Assembly (NCBI RefSeq): GCF_035975855.1
Contig: NZ_CP109055.1
Span: 6,076,001 to 6,140,000, forward strand
Reading direction: 5' to 3'
Source of the DNA: Streptomyces sp. NBC_01304
Lineage (GTDB): Bacteria; Actinomycetota; Actinomycetes; Streptomycetales; Streptomycetaceae
Length of the DNA stretch: 64,000 nt
Position 1 is the first letter of the stretch, and every line of letters begins with the position of its first letter. The position numbers and the translations under genes are program-made. The notes under the pieces are model-generated. The model saw nothing but the letters and a program-made list of their open reading frames with translations. It had not been told where the DNA came from and did no database searches. This document shows, one piece after another, positions 18,350 to 25,985 of this stretch.

Positions 18350-20040
18350 GGTGTGCTCCCGGGAGAGGGGGTCGGGTCGGTGGTGGGTTCGGTGACCAGG
18401 GGCACCTTGAAGTGGTCGATGGAGATCAGGGTGTTGTCACGGAAGCAGTACCGGCTGAGCTCGATGTCGCCCTGGTCCGGCAGTACTTCGCCGTGTCCGG
18501 CGAACGGGTAGATGCAGCTGGTGGCGTCCTTCGGGCGGGCCGGCTCCCGGCCCTGTGCGGCCGCGCGGGACAGCTCGTTGTCGCCGTACACGGCCGCCGT
18601 GACCTGCGACCGGGAATCCCCGATCTTCGGCGGGTCCGGCGGCCGGTAGTCGGGCCCCGGCTTCGCCTGGTCGACCAGGAGCATCCCGAACAGCATCATC
18701 GCGCCGATCCCCGCGAGGCCGAGCAGCCCCGAGATGCCCCCGGCGACGCGTCGCTGGACGGCCGAGAGACTGCGGCGCTGACCGCCTGCCGGGTCCTGAA
18801 CCCAGTCCGCCCGCGCCGTCTCGTCCGAGGCGCCGGGCCCTGGCCCCGGGTCTGCGGGGATCGCCGCCTCCACCAGGAACCCGCCACTGGGCGTGGCCCC
18901 CGCCTCCAGGAACCCGCCGAGCAGCGTGACCCGCTCGCGCAGCCCGGTCAGACCGCGCCCGGAGCCGAGTCCGGTGGTGGCCGCGGGGGGCGTGGGCGGC
19001 AGGCCGTTGCGTACGCGGATGCCCACGTGCTCGTCGGTGTGCGTGACCGCGACGGTGACATGCGCCCCGGCCGCGTACCGGTGCACGTTCGTCAGCGATT
19101 CGCGCACCACCCGGTGCACCGCGCGCCGTACCCGGGCCTCGCGGATGTCGAGGTCGGGCCCGTCCCAGTCGAAGTCGACGGGGATGCCGCCGCGCCGGGA
19201 CTCCTCGACCAGGGCCTCGATGTCGGCGCGGGTGCCGGTCGCGTCGGTGAGCGTGTCGGTGCCGGTGTCGCGGCCCAACGGGCCGAGTACGCCGAGCACT
19301 TCACGCAGCTCGTTCATCGCGTCCTTGGTGGCGACACGTACCAGCGCCGCCTCTTCGCGGAGCTCGGGCGACTCCTTCTGCAGGGCCATCTCGAGTCCGC
19401 CGGCGTGCAGCGAGATCAGGCTGAGGCGGTGGCCGACCAGGTCGTGCATCTCGGCGGCGATCCGGGAGCGCTCATGGATCCGCGATTCGCTGTCCGCGAG
19501 CCGCTGGGCCTGCTCGGCGGCGGCGGTACGTTCCCGCAGGGCCTGCAGGAGGCGGCCCTGCTGTCCCGCCGAGGTGCCGACGAGGCCGGGCACGATCACC
19601 GTGGTCGCCGCGAGGACGGCACCGAGCGCGAGGCCGAAGAGCTGGCTGCCGATCGCCAGGCGGGGCGCGAGGGTGAAGCAGGTCAGCATGGCGAGGGCGG
19701 TTGCCGAGAGCAGCAGGGCGATCCGTCTGCGCGGTGCCACCAGCTGCTGGGTCGTGGTGTACGCGGCGATCGCGGTGACCAGGCCCACGGCGGGCAGTAC
19801 CGCCATCAGCGCGGCCAGGCCGAGGACGCTCAGGACCGGGTAGCTGCGGCGCACCACGAACAGGGCCAGCGCGATCATGCCGAGCAGCAGCACCTCCTTG
19901 TGGCCCAGGTCGCTGCCGAAGCCGTTCATGGCCATGAAGGTGACGATCATCAGCACCCCGGCGCCGAAGGCCTCGGCGAGGGCCCGCCCGGTGTGTGGGT
20001 CGCTCCGCGGGGGGTGCGGCGAAGGGGTGGGGGGTGGCAT
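18346..20040 (-). CDS. NarL-type sensor histidine kinase with C-terminal membrane-anchored extension
   Basis: Kinase of 564 residues. About five or six N-terminal membrane helices (20-190) and a HisKA_3 domain with phospho-acceptor His in EMHDLVGHRL are followed by a HATPase core with GSGRGLTGLRERV near residue 420. Unusually, the protein continues another ~110 residues: a membrane helix (ISGLLGLAGIGAMMLFGMLLV) and a presumably extracytoplasmic domain with two Cys (TSCIYPF and SRYCFRDN) and a Pro/Thr-rich tail. The ATG at 20040 starts just before the first helix; the longer open frame is a repeat-derived extension. It is paired with the regulator downstream. Confidence 0.88.
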   Translation of the reverse strand: MPPPTPSPHPPRSDPHTGRALAEAFGAGVLMIVTFMAMNGFGSDLGHKEVLLLGMIALALFVVRRSYPVLSVLGLAALMAVLPAVGLVTAIAAYTTTQQLVAPRRRIALLLSATALAMLTCFTLAPRLAIGSQLFGLALGAVLAATTVIVPGLVGTSAGQQGRLLQALRERTAAAEQAQRLADSESRIHERSRIAAEMHDLVGHRLSLISLHAGGLEMALQKESPELREEAALVRVATKDAMNELREVLGVLGPLGRDTGTDTLTDATGTRADIEALVEESRRGGIPVDFDWDGPDLDIREARVRRAVHRVVRESLTNVHRYAAGAHVTVAVTHTDEHVGIRVRNGLPPTPPAATTGLGSGRGLTGLRERVTLLGGFLEAGATPSGGFLVEAAIPADPGPGPGASDETARADWVQDPAGGQRRSLSAVQRRVAGGISGLLGLAGIGAMMLFGMLLVDQAKPGPDYRPPDPPKIGDSRSQVTAAVYGDNELSRAAAQGREPARPKDATSCIYPFAGHGEVLPDQGDIELSRYCFRDNTLISIDHFKVPLVTEPTTDPTPSPGSTP

Positions 20041-20120
20041 ACCGCCAATTATCGGTTGGGCCTTGTGGGAAACCCCTGCACCTTGCGGGCGATCCGCCCC
20101 TCTGCCGAAAGGAAGAGCTT

Positions 20121-20211
20121 TTCCCCTCCCCGCCCCTTCCCGAAAGTCCTGCGGACAGCCTGGGGCTTCGCCCCTGGCCCCCTTTGTCCTCAAACGCCGG
20201 ACGGGCTGATT
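20121..20211 (+). repeat. Dispersed intergenic repeat, forward copy 1
   Basis: C-rich arm (CCCCTCCCCGCCCCTTCCCG) at about 20123-20142, then a variable middle with a GGGGCTTCGCCCC hairpin, then the core box CAAACGCCGGACGGGCTGA ending at about 20209. Same family as the copies at 25850, 30397, 38703, 43455, 47803, 54073 and 57121. Confidence 0.88.
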
Positions 20212-20535
20212 TGTGCTGGCGGCAGCCTTACGGGAGGGGGCGGGGTGGGGAAAGGGGATGCCTCAGCACGGGCTGATTTGTGCTGGCGGCAGCCTTACGG
20301 GAGGGGGCGGGGTGGGGAAAGGGGATGCCTCAGCACGGGCTGATTTGTGCTGGCGGCAGCCTTACGGGAGGGGGCGGGGTGGGGAAAGGAGATGCCTCAG
20401 CACGGGCTGATTTGTGCCGACGGCAGCCCTACGGGAAGGGGCAGGGTGGGGAAAGGAGATGCCTCAGCACGGGCTGATTTGTGCCGACGGCAGCCCTACG
20501 GGAAGGGGCAGGGTGGGGAAAGGAGATGCCTCAGC
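20201..20535. repeat. Five tandem copies of a 67-bp unit
   Basis: Units start at 20201, 20268, 20335, 20402 and 20469. The first three are nearly identical; the last two share variants (GCCGACGGCAGCCC and GGCAGGG). Each unit joins GGGCTGATTTG, the right end of the dispersed repeat, to the reverse complement of its left arm (GGCAGCC, TACGGG, a G-rich run). Since 67 is not a multiple of three, all frames stay open over the array, producing spurious ORFs. The array ends at the 3' end of the oxidoreductase gene. Confidence 0.95.
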
Positions 20536-21919
20536 CACGTCCCGACATGCGGTCTGCCCACCGGGCGATGCGGTCCGTCGAGCCCATGTTGCCGGCGGCC
20601 TCCCTGCGGTCGGCCGCCCGGTACGCCGCGTACATGCCCTGAACCCCCAGCCACCGCAAGGGCTCCGGCTCCCAGCGTCGGACCCGGTGGTTGACCCAGG
20701 GGAGTTCGGTGAGGGGCGTGGCCAGCCCCTGACCGGAGTCCTGCTGCACCAGATCGCGCAACGTACGGGCCGCGAGGTTGGCCGTGGCCACGCCCGAGCC
20801 GACATAGCCGCCCGCCCAGCCGAGCCCCGTCGAGCGGTCCAGCGTGACCGTGGCGCACCAGTCGCGCGGCACCCCGAGCACCCCCGACCAGGCGTGGTCG
20901 ATGCGGGCTCCGGCGGTCGGGGGGAGGAGGCGGACCAGGAGGTCCTGGAGCGCGGCGATCGTCGACGGCTGCGTACGGCCGTCGTTGTCCGTCCGGGAGC
21001 CGTAGCGGTAGGGGACGCCGCGCCCGCCGAGGGCGACGCGGTCGTCGGCCGTGCGCTGGGCGTACATGTACGCGTGGGCCATGTCGCCGAGCGTCTCGCG
21101 GCCCTCCCAGCCGATGGACTCCCAGGTCGAGGCGGGCAGCGGCTCGGTGACGATCATCGAGGAGTTCATCGGGAGCCAGTCGCGGCGCCGGCCCTTGAGC
21201 GCGGCGGTGAAGCCTTCCGTGCAGCGCAGGATGTAGGGCGCGCGGACCGTGCCGTACGGGGTGACCGCGTGCTTCGGCTTGATCTCCGTGACCGGGGTCG
21301 ACTCGTGGATCGTCACGCCGAGCGCCTCGACGGCCCGCGCGAGACCGGTGGCGAGCTTGGCGGGATGCAGGCGGGCGCCGTGCGGTGTCCAGCTGGAGCC
21401 GACCGCGCCGAGGACGCGGATGCGGGCCGCGGTGTCGCGGGCGCCGAGGAGCAGCCGGTCCTTCTCGCCGTACGCCGCCTCCGCCTCGTGGAAGGCCTTC
21501 AGGCGGGCCAACTGGGCCGGGGTGTACGCCACTTCGAGTACGCCGCCGTGGTGGATGTCGGCGTCGATCTTCTCCTCGGCGGCGACGCGGATGACCTCGC
21601 TGACCGTGTCGTTCATGGCCTCCTGGAGGCGGACCGCCGCGTCGCGGCCGTGCAGCTTGGCGTAGCGGTCGCGGCCCGCGATGCCGTTGTAGAGCCAGCC
21701 GCCGTTGCGGCCCGAGGCGCCGTAGCCGCAGAACTTCTGCTCCAGGACCGTGATGCGCAGGAACGGCACGGCCTGCTTCAGGTAGTACGCGGTCCACAGG
21801 CCCGTGTATCCGCCGCCGACTATGCAGACGTCCGCGCTGCTGTCCCCGGGCAGGGGCTCGCGCGGCGTGGGGAGGCCTTGCTGTGCGTGCCAGAAGGAGA
21901 TGCCGCCGTTCGCTGTCAT
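20531..21919 (-). CDS. FAD-dependent oxidoreductase (DAO family)
   Basis: Amino-acid/amine oxidase-type flavoprotein of 462 residues, similar to gamma-glutamylputrescine oxidase-like DAO proteins. The dinucleotide-binding motif is CIVGGGYTGLWTAYYL near residue 30, followed by the DAO-specific GASGRNGG. A central substrate domain and the C-terminal FAD contact (GWAGGYVGSGVATANLAART) complete it. It oxidises an unidentified amine. The ATG at 21919 is chosen over a GTG six codons upstream. The stop codon abuts the last 67-bp repeat. Confidence 0.88.
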   Translation of the reverse strand: MTANGGISFWHAQQGLPTPREPLPGDSSADVCIVGGGYTGLWTAYYLKQAVPFLRITVLEQKFCGYGASGRNGGWLYNGIAGRDRYAKLHGRDAAVRLQEAMNDTVSEVIRVAAEEKIDADIHHGGVLEVAYTPAQLARLKAFHEAEAAYGEKDRLLLGARDTAARIRVLGAVGSSWTPHGARLHPAKLATGLARAVEALGVTIHESTPVTEIKPKHAVTPYGTVRAPYILRCTEGFTAALKGRRRDWLPMNSSMIVTEPLPASTWESIGWEGRETLGDMAHAYMYAQRTADDRVALGGRGVPYRYGSRTDNDGRTQPSTIAALQDLLVRLLPPTAGARIDHAWSGVLGVPRDWCATVTLDRSTGLGWAGGYVGSGVATANLAARTLRDLVQQDSGQGLATPLTELPWVNHRVRRWEPEPLRWLGVQGMYAAYRAADRREAAGNMGSTDRIARWADRMSGRG

Positions 21920-22014
21920 GGCGGGAAGGTACTGCACCCCTGTGGTGAGGGAACGGCGAGGGGGATTTCACCGTCTACATTGGATGGAATATCCCGTTTG
22001 GAAGGTTTTACTCC

Positions 22015-22740
22015 ATGGCTGTACGTCGCGTAGCCCGCACCCTCACCGCGGTGGCCGCCGCCGTCCTGATCGGCACGGGGGCCGCGGCCTGCTCCGGCGG
22101 GGACGGTGGCAAGGACAGCGGCTCGGCGGCGATGACCTTCAAGGCGCCCGCCGCGGCCGACGTCCTCGCCAAGCTGCCGGCCAAGCTCGCGGACGACGGG
22201 ACCACGGTGATCGTGGGCAAGCCGGACGCCCCGCACACGGTCAAGGTCTACCTCGACCCGCAGTGCATGTACTGCGCGAAGTTCGAGCTGGGCGGCGGCG
22301 AGGCCCTCGCCAAGGCGATCGAGGGCGGCAAGGTGAAGGCCGAGTACACCGTCGCGTCCTTCCTCGACCAGGGGGAGACGGGCGGCTCGACGCGCGCCGC
22401 CAACGCCATGCGGGCCGCGCTCGAGCAGGGCAAGTTCGCGGAGTTCGCCGCGGCCGTGTACGCGAACCAGCCCACCGAGGGCTCCAAGGGCGCCTTCGGC
22501 GAGGAAGATCTGCTGAAGATCGCCGACAAGGTGCCCGGCCTGCGCGGCGCCGCCTTCGACAAGGCCGTCAAGGAGCTCACGTACAAGGACTGGGTGACCA
22601 AGTCCAACAAGGCCTTCGTGGACAGCGGCCTGCAGGGCACGCCCGCGGTCCTGCTCGGCGACAAGCAGCTCCAGACGAAGGAAGGGCTGTTCACGGCGGA
22701 CGGCTTCGCCAAGGCCCTCAAGGACGCGGGCTTCAACTGA
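22015..22740 (+). CDS. DsbA-family thioredoxin-fold lipoprotein
   Basis: Exported thiol-disulfide protein of 241 residues. The signal peptide ends in a lipobox (AAAC, lipid Cys26), the active-site CxxC is C84-MY-C87 inside LDPQCMYCAKFE, and a cis-Pro loop (GTPAVLLG) lies near the C-terminus. It is the usual actinobacterial DsbA/Thioredoxin_4 layout with an inserted helical domain. It probably acts in extracytoplasmic disulfide formation. ATG at 22015 has GGAAGG upstream. Its end overlaps the convergent rhomboid-like gene by 8 bp. Confidence 0.9.
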   Translation: MAVRRVARTLTAVAAAVLIGTGAAACSGGDGGKDSGSAAMTFKAPAAADVLAKLPAKLADDGTTVIVGKPDAPHTVKVYLDPQCMYCAKFELGGGEALAKAIEGGKVKAEYTVASFLDQGETGGSTRAANAMRAALEQGKFAEFAAAVYANQPTEGSKGAFGEEDLLKIADKVPGLRGAAFDKAVKELTYKDWVTKSNKAFVDSGLQGTPAVLLGDKQLQTKEGLFTADGFAKALKDAGFN

Positions 22741-23425
22741 ACAGCGGGCGCCGCGGCCGGCCGCGTACCAGCAAGAAGCACCCGAGCCCGATCAGCGCCG
22801 CCGTGAAGTGGCCCAGGTCGGTGAAGGTCCTGCCGTTGATCAGCGGGGTGCCGTACACGACCAGGACCGCGAAGGCGTACGGATAGCGCCAGGGCGAAGG
22901 GATCCGGTACGCGAGCACCGCCGCCACCCCCGCGAGCGCGTAACTCACGCCCACATCAAGGGTGTTGACCGCCGAGGCGGGCGCGTGCCCGTGCCGGATC
23001 GCCCACAGCAGGGCGCCCTCGCTGATCAGCGTGGCAAGGACGTGCGAGGCCCCGCACACGGCGACCCAGCGGGCCGTGCCGAGCCAGCGTTCGGCCTGCG
23101 CGTGGAAGACCGTGTAGTACGCGGCGTACGGCAGCCAGCTGTCGCCGTCGATCCAGAACGCGCTGGAGATCAGCACCCGGACCGGGTTCCTGGACAGCTC
23201 ATGGATGTTGGTGGAGCGCTGCCGCAGGAACTCCTCCTCGAACTCCGGCGACATGTGGCGCACCGCGACGGTGGTCACGAACAGGGCGCCCAGCCAGATG
23301 TACGTCCCCGGGGCGCTGCGGACGTAGCGCCGCACGGGACCGAGGGCCCGGCCGACGGACCGGCCCACGGATCGGCCCACGGATCGGCCCTTGGACCGGC
23401 CCTTGGACCGGGGAGAAATACGCAT
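22733..23425 (-). CDS. Rhomboid-like membrane protein
   Basis: Polytopic protein of about 230 residues (200 if GTG 23335 is the start), with a rhomboid-like arrangement of about six helices. I do not see the GxSG catalytic serine motif of active rhomboid proteases; HVLATLISEGALLW and a late GHFTAALIGLG are the nearest equivalents. It is probably a proteolytically inactive family member. The N-terminus from ATG 23425 contains four- or five-fold GRS(V/K) repeats encoded by 12-bp tandem DNA, which makes the shorter start credible. It is divergent from the APH-type gene. Confidence 0.72.
   Translation of the reverse strand: MRISPRSKGRSKGRSVGRSVGRSVGRALGPVRRYVRSAPGTYIWLGALFVTTVAVRHMSPEFEEEFLRQRSTNIHELSRNPVRVLISSAFWIDGDSWLPYAAYYTVFHAQAERWLGTARWVAVCGASHVLATLISEGALLWAIRHGHAPASAVNTLDVGVSYALAGVAAVLAYRIPSPWRYPYAFAVLVVYGTPLINGRTFTDLGHFTAALIGLGCFLLVRGRPRRPLFS
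23350..23409. repeat. 12-bp minisatellite (5 units)
   Basis: Five units of GGCC(G/C)ACGGA(C/T)C or GGCCCTTGGACC type at 23350, 23362, 23374, 23386 and 23398. It keeps the rhomboid-like frame open as GRS(V/K) repeats. Confidence 0.85.
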
Positions 23426-23446
23426 GAAGGGATTGATGCACGCGCC

Positions 23447-23452
23447 TAGGAT
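23447..23452 (+). promoter_or_regulatory. -10 box for leaderless APH-type gene
   Basis: TAGGAT followed by 7 bases and the GTG at 23460; no independent Shine-Dalgarno. Confidence 0.6.
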
Positions 23453-23459
23453 CGGCGGC

Positions 23460-24347
23460 GTGATCGACATTCCGGAAGAGCTCGTCGAAACCCAGACCAA
23501 GTACAACGGCGAACCCGGCCGCGCGTTCATCGCCGCGCTCCCGGACCGCGCCGCCCACTTCCTCGACGCCTGGCAACTGACGCCCACCGGCCCCTCCATG
23601 TACGGAATGGCCTCGCTGGTACTCCCCGTCACCCGCGCCGACGGCACCCCCGCGGCGCTCAAGATGCAACTCCTCGACGAGGAGAGCGAAGGGGAGCCGG
23701 TCGCGCTGCGGATCTGGGACGGGGCGGGTGCCGTACGCCTCCTCGACGACGATCCGGCGACCAACACCATGCTGCTCGAACGGCTCGACGAGACCCGGCA
23801 CCTCTCGACGGTGGAGGACTCGCGCAAGGCCGTCCAGATCCTGGCCGAACTGCTCGCCCGGCTCACCGCCGTGCAGGCCCCGGCCGGGATGCGCACCCTC
23901 GGCGCCATCGCGCGGCGCATGCTCGACGGCGTACCGGCAGCGCTCGCATCGGTTCCCGAGCAGGCTCAGCGACAGGTGATCCTGGGGTGCGCGGCGGCCG
24001 TGCGGGAGGTCGCGGACGAGCCCGGGGACCGGCTCCTGCACTGGGACCTGCACTACGACAACATCCTGGCCGCCGACCGTGAGCCCTGGCTGGCCATCGA
24101 CCCCAAGCCGCTCGCCGGCGACCCGGGCTTCGATCTGATGCCCGCCCTCGACAACCGCTTCGACCTCGCCGAAGTCCCTTACCGCTTCGACCTGATGACC
24201 GAGGTCCTGGGCCTCGACCGGGACCGGGCCAGGGCCTGGGTCCTCGGCCGGGCGCTGCAGAACCTGCTGTGGGAGATCGAGGACGAGGAGTTGGACGGCC
24301 TTGAGGGGGAGCAGTTCGCCATTGCTCGGCTGTTCCTGGGGCGCTGA
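23460..24347 (+). CDS. Aminoglycoside/hydroxyurea phosphotransferase-like kinase
   Basis: Kinase of 295 residues of the APH(6)/hydroxyurea-type antibiotic phosphotransferase family. The catalytic loop LLHWDLHYDNIL (H-x-D-x4-N) and the metal-binding IDPKPLAGDPGFDL are clear; the N-terminal lobe has LKMQLLDEES where the ATP-binding Lys is expected. Such chromosomal genes are common in Streptomyces and their natural substrates are mostly unknown. GTG 23460 is preferred to ATG 23424 because of the -10 box 7 bases before it. Confidence 0.86.
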   Translation: MIDIPEELVETQTKYNGEPGRAFIAALPDRAAHFLDAWQLTPTGPSMYGMASLVLPVTRADGTPAALKMQLLDEESEGEPVALRIWDGAGAVRLLDDDPATNTMLLERLDETRHLSTVEDSRKAVQILAELLARLTAVQAPAGMRTLGAIARRMLDGVPAALASVPEQAQRQVILGCAAAVREVADEPGDRLLHWDLHYDNILAADREPWLAIDPKPLAGDPGFDLMPALDNRFDLAEVPYRFDLMTEVLGLDRDRARAWVLGRALQNLLWEIEDEELDGLEGEQFAIARLFLGR

Positions 24348-24349
24348 GC

Positions 24350-25315
24350 TCAGCTGTTCCCGCGGTTCTGAGCGTTCTGAGCGTTCTGAGCCAGGGCGCG
24401 CAGACCGTCGGCCGAGGAGGCGTACTGCGGGCTCCAGCCGAGCTCCTGCTTGGCCCGCTCGTTCGACACGTGCAGCGAGATGTTCATCATCGTGTGCGCG
24501 TACGACGCCGGCTTCATCAGCCACAGCGGCACGGTCATCGGCTTCGGTGTGCCGAACGCCTCGGCAACGGCCCGCACATGGGCACTGAATCCCATCGGGG
24601 AGTCGTCCACGATGTTGTACGCCCGGCCGGCGCGGCCCCGCTCCACGGCGGCCAGCGTCGCGGACGCGGCGTCGCTGAGGTTGATCCAGGGCAGGACGTG
24701 GCCCTTGTCGTTCGTGACCGGCAGCTTGCGGCCCTTGAGCATCTTCACCAGGTTCTCGGTGCCGCCCGCGCCGTAGAAGAGGCCGAAGCGCAGCGAGACG
24801 CCCTCGATGCCCTCGGTGCCGAAGGCGAGCTCTTCCTTGATCCGCATGCCGGCGAGGTGCGCCTCCAGCTTGGGCGCGCTGCCGCGCGGCGCGAACTCGT
24901 CCTTGTCCTCGACGAGTTCGTGGTCCCCGAAGTCCCGGTAGCCGTACCCGATCGCGATCGACTCGACCACGAGACGGCCCGCCCCCGTGGCCTGCGCGGC
25001 GGCGACCAGGTTCTTCATGCCGTCGATGCGCAGGGCGTTGGTGGCGTGCATGTCCTGGTGCCGCATGGGCGGCTTGCGCAGGGCCGTCGCCCCGTGGATC
25101 ACCGTGTCGTACGCCTTGCCGTCGACGGCGCGCAGCAGGGCGTCGCGGTTCATGAGGTCGGCGCTGACTTCGTTCCCGGCGCCCCGGCCCAGTGCGTCGA
25201 CCTGGTGGCCGGCCTCGGTGAGGGCGCGGGCGACGTGCTGCCCGAAGACGCCGCTGGCGCCGGCGAGGAGGATCTTCTGGCTCTGGCTCTTCTGCGTGCT
25301 CTGTATGTCGCTCAT
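24350..25315 (-). CDS. NAD(P)-dependent epimerase/dehydratase
   Basis: Short-chain-type Rossmann protein of 321 residues. The cofactor motif is ILLAGASGVFGQHVARAL (GxxGxxG) at about residues 15-32. An SIAIGYGYRD segment occupies the Ser-Tyr-Lys region, but the canonical YxxxK is not evident (GYGYRDFGD), so catalytic ability is uncertain. The C-terminus has an odd AQN repeat (LAQNAQNAQN). It is convergent with the APH-type gene (2-bp gap) and divergent from the acetyltransferase gene. Confidence 0.82.
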   Translation of the reverse strand: MSDIQSTQKSQSQKILLAGASGVFGQHVARALTEAGHQVDALGRGAGNEVSADLMNRDALLRAVDGKAYDTVIHGATALRKPPMRHQDMHATNALRIDGMKNLVAAAQATGAGRLVVESIAIGYGYRDFGDHELVEDKDEFAPRGSAPKLEAHLAGMRIKEELAFGTEGIEGVSLRFGLFYGAGGTENLVKMLKGRKLPVTNDKGHVLPWINLSDAASATLAAVERGRAGRAYNIVDDSPMGFSAHVRAVAEAFGTPKPMTVPLWLMKPASYAHTMMNISLHVSNERAKQELGWSPQYASSADGLRALAQNAQNAQNRGNS

Positions 25316-25364
25316 GACCGTCCCGACGTATGGACTGGCTGGAATGTGACATCACCGCGCGGGT

Positions 25365-25370
25365 TAGCTT
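25365..25370 (+). promoter_or_regulatory. -10 box for leaderless acetyltransferase gene
   Basis: TAGCTT followed by 7 bases and the ATG at 25378. Confidence 0.55.
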
Positions 25371-25377
25371 GTGCGGC

Positions 25378-25848
25378 ATGATCCGTCATGCAACAGCAGC
25401 CGATGTACCCGCGATTCACGCCATGATCTGTGAGCTCGCAGAGTACGAGAAGGCACTGCACGAGGTAAGGGCCACGGAGGCCCAGATCCACCAGGCCCTG
25501 TTCGGTCCGTCCCCGGCGGCGTACGCGCTGATCGCGGAGGACGAGGCGGGCGGGGTGGTCGGGTACACGCTCTGGTACCTGACGTTCTCCACGTGGCGTG
25601 GGGTGCACGGCATCTACATGGAGGACCTGTACGTACGGCCTTCGGCGCGGGGTGGGGGGCATGGGAAGGCGCTCATGGCTGAGCTTGCGCGGATTTGTGT
25701 GGAGCGGGGGTATCAGCGGCTTGAGTGGGCTGTGCTTGATTGGAATCAGCCGTCGATCGACTTCTACAAGTCGTTGGGGGCGCGGGGGCTGGATGAGTGG
25801 CCGACGTATCGGCTGACGGATGAGGCGTTGGTGCGGTTGGGGGCTTGA
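25378..25848 (+). CDS. GNAT-family N-acetyltransferase
   Basis: Acetyltransferase of 156 residues, similar to diamine/SSAT-like GNATs. Acetyl-CoA motif A is MEDLYVRPSARGGGHGKALM, with WAVLDWNQPSIDFYKSLGA at motif B. The substrate is unknown. Third-position G+C drops in the second half compared with neighbours (many GGG, TTG, GAT and GTG codons). The stop lies directly at the left end of a palindromic repeat pair. The upstream frame from 25330 is discarded in favour of the leaderless ATG. Confidence 0.88.
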   Translation: MIRHATAADVPAIHAMICELAEYEKALHEVRATEAQIHQALFGPSPAAYALIAEDEAGGVVGYTLWYLTFSTWRGVHGIYMEDLYVRPSARGGGHGKALMAELARICVERGYQRLEWAVLDWNQPSIDFYKSLGARGLDEWPTYRLTDEALVRLGA

Positions 25849-25849
25849 T

Positions 25850-25982
25850 TTTCTCCCCGCCCCGCCCCTTCCCGAAAGTCCTGCGGACGGCTTCAAAGAT
25901 TGTCCTCAAACGCCGGACGGGCTGATAAATCAGCCCGTCCGGCGTTTGAGGACTTTCGGGAAGGGGCGGGGCGGGGAAAAAG
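25850..25982. repeat. Dispersed repeat, palindromic pair (forward + reverse copy)
   Basis: A forward core box ending at 25925 faces a reverse box starting at 25930, giving a near-perfect stem of over 25 bp with a loop of about 5 bases. It is extended by C-rich and G-rich arms (CCCCGCCCCTTCCCGAAAG / CTTTCGGGAAGGGGCGGGG). It fills the gap between two convergent genes and should act as a bidirectional terminator. Confidence 0.92.
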
Positions 25983-25985
25983 TCC

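Noticed and set aside
20201..20535. CRISPR array
   Set aside because: Repeats are directly adjacent without unique spacers, and no cas genes are present.
20213..20694. Short overlapping ORFs (MLAAALREGAGWGKG...) in the tandem array
   Set aside because: They exist only because the 67-bp unit has no stops; each repeats the same peptide in shifted frames, with no coding bias.
23199..25379. 726-codon minus-strand frame
   Set aside because: Antisense to the APH-type gene and out of frame with the epimerase; low-complexity Arg/Pro content typical of shadows.
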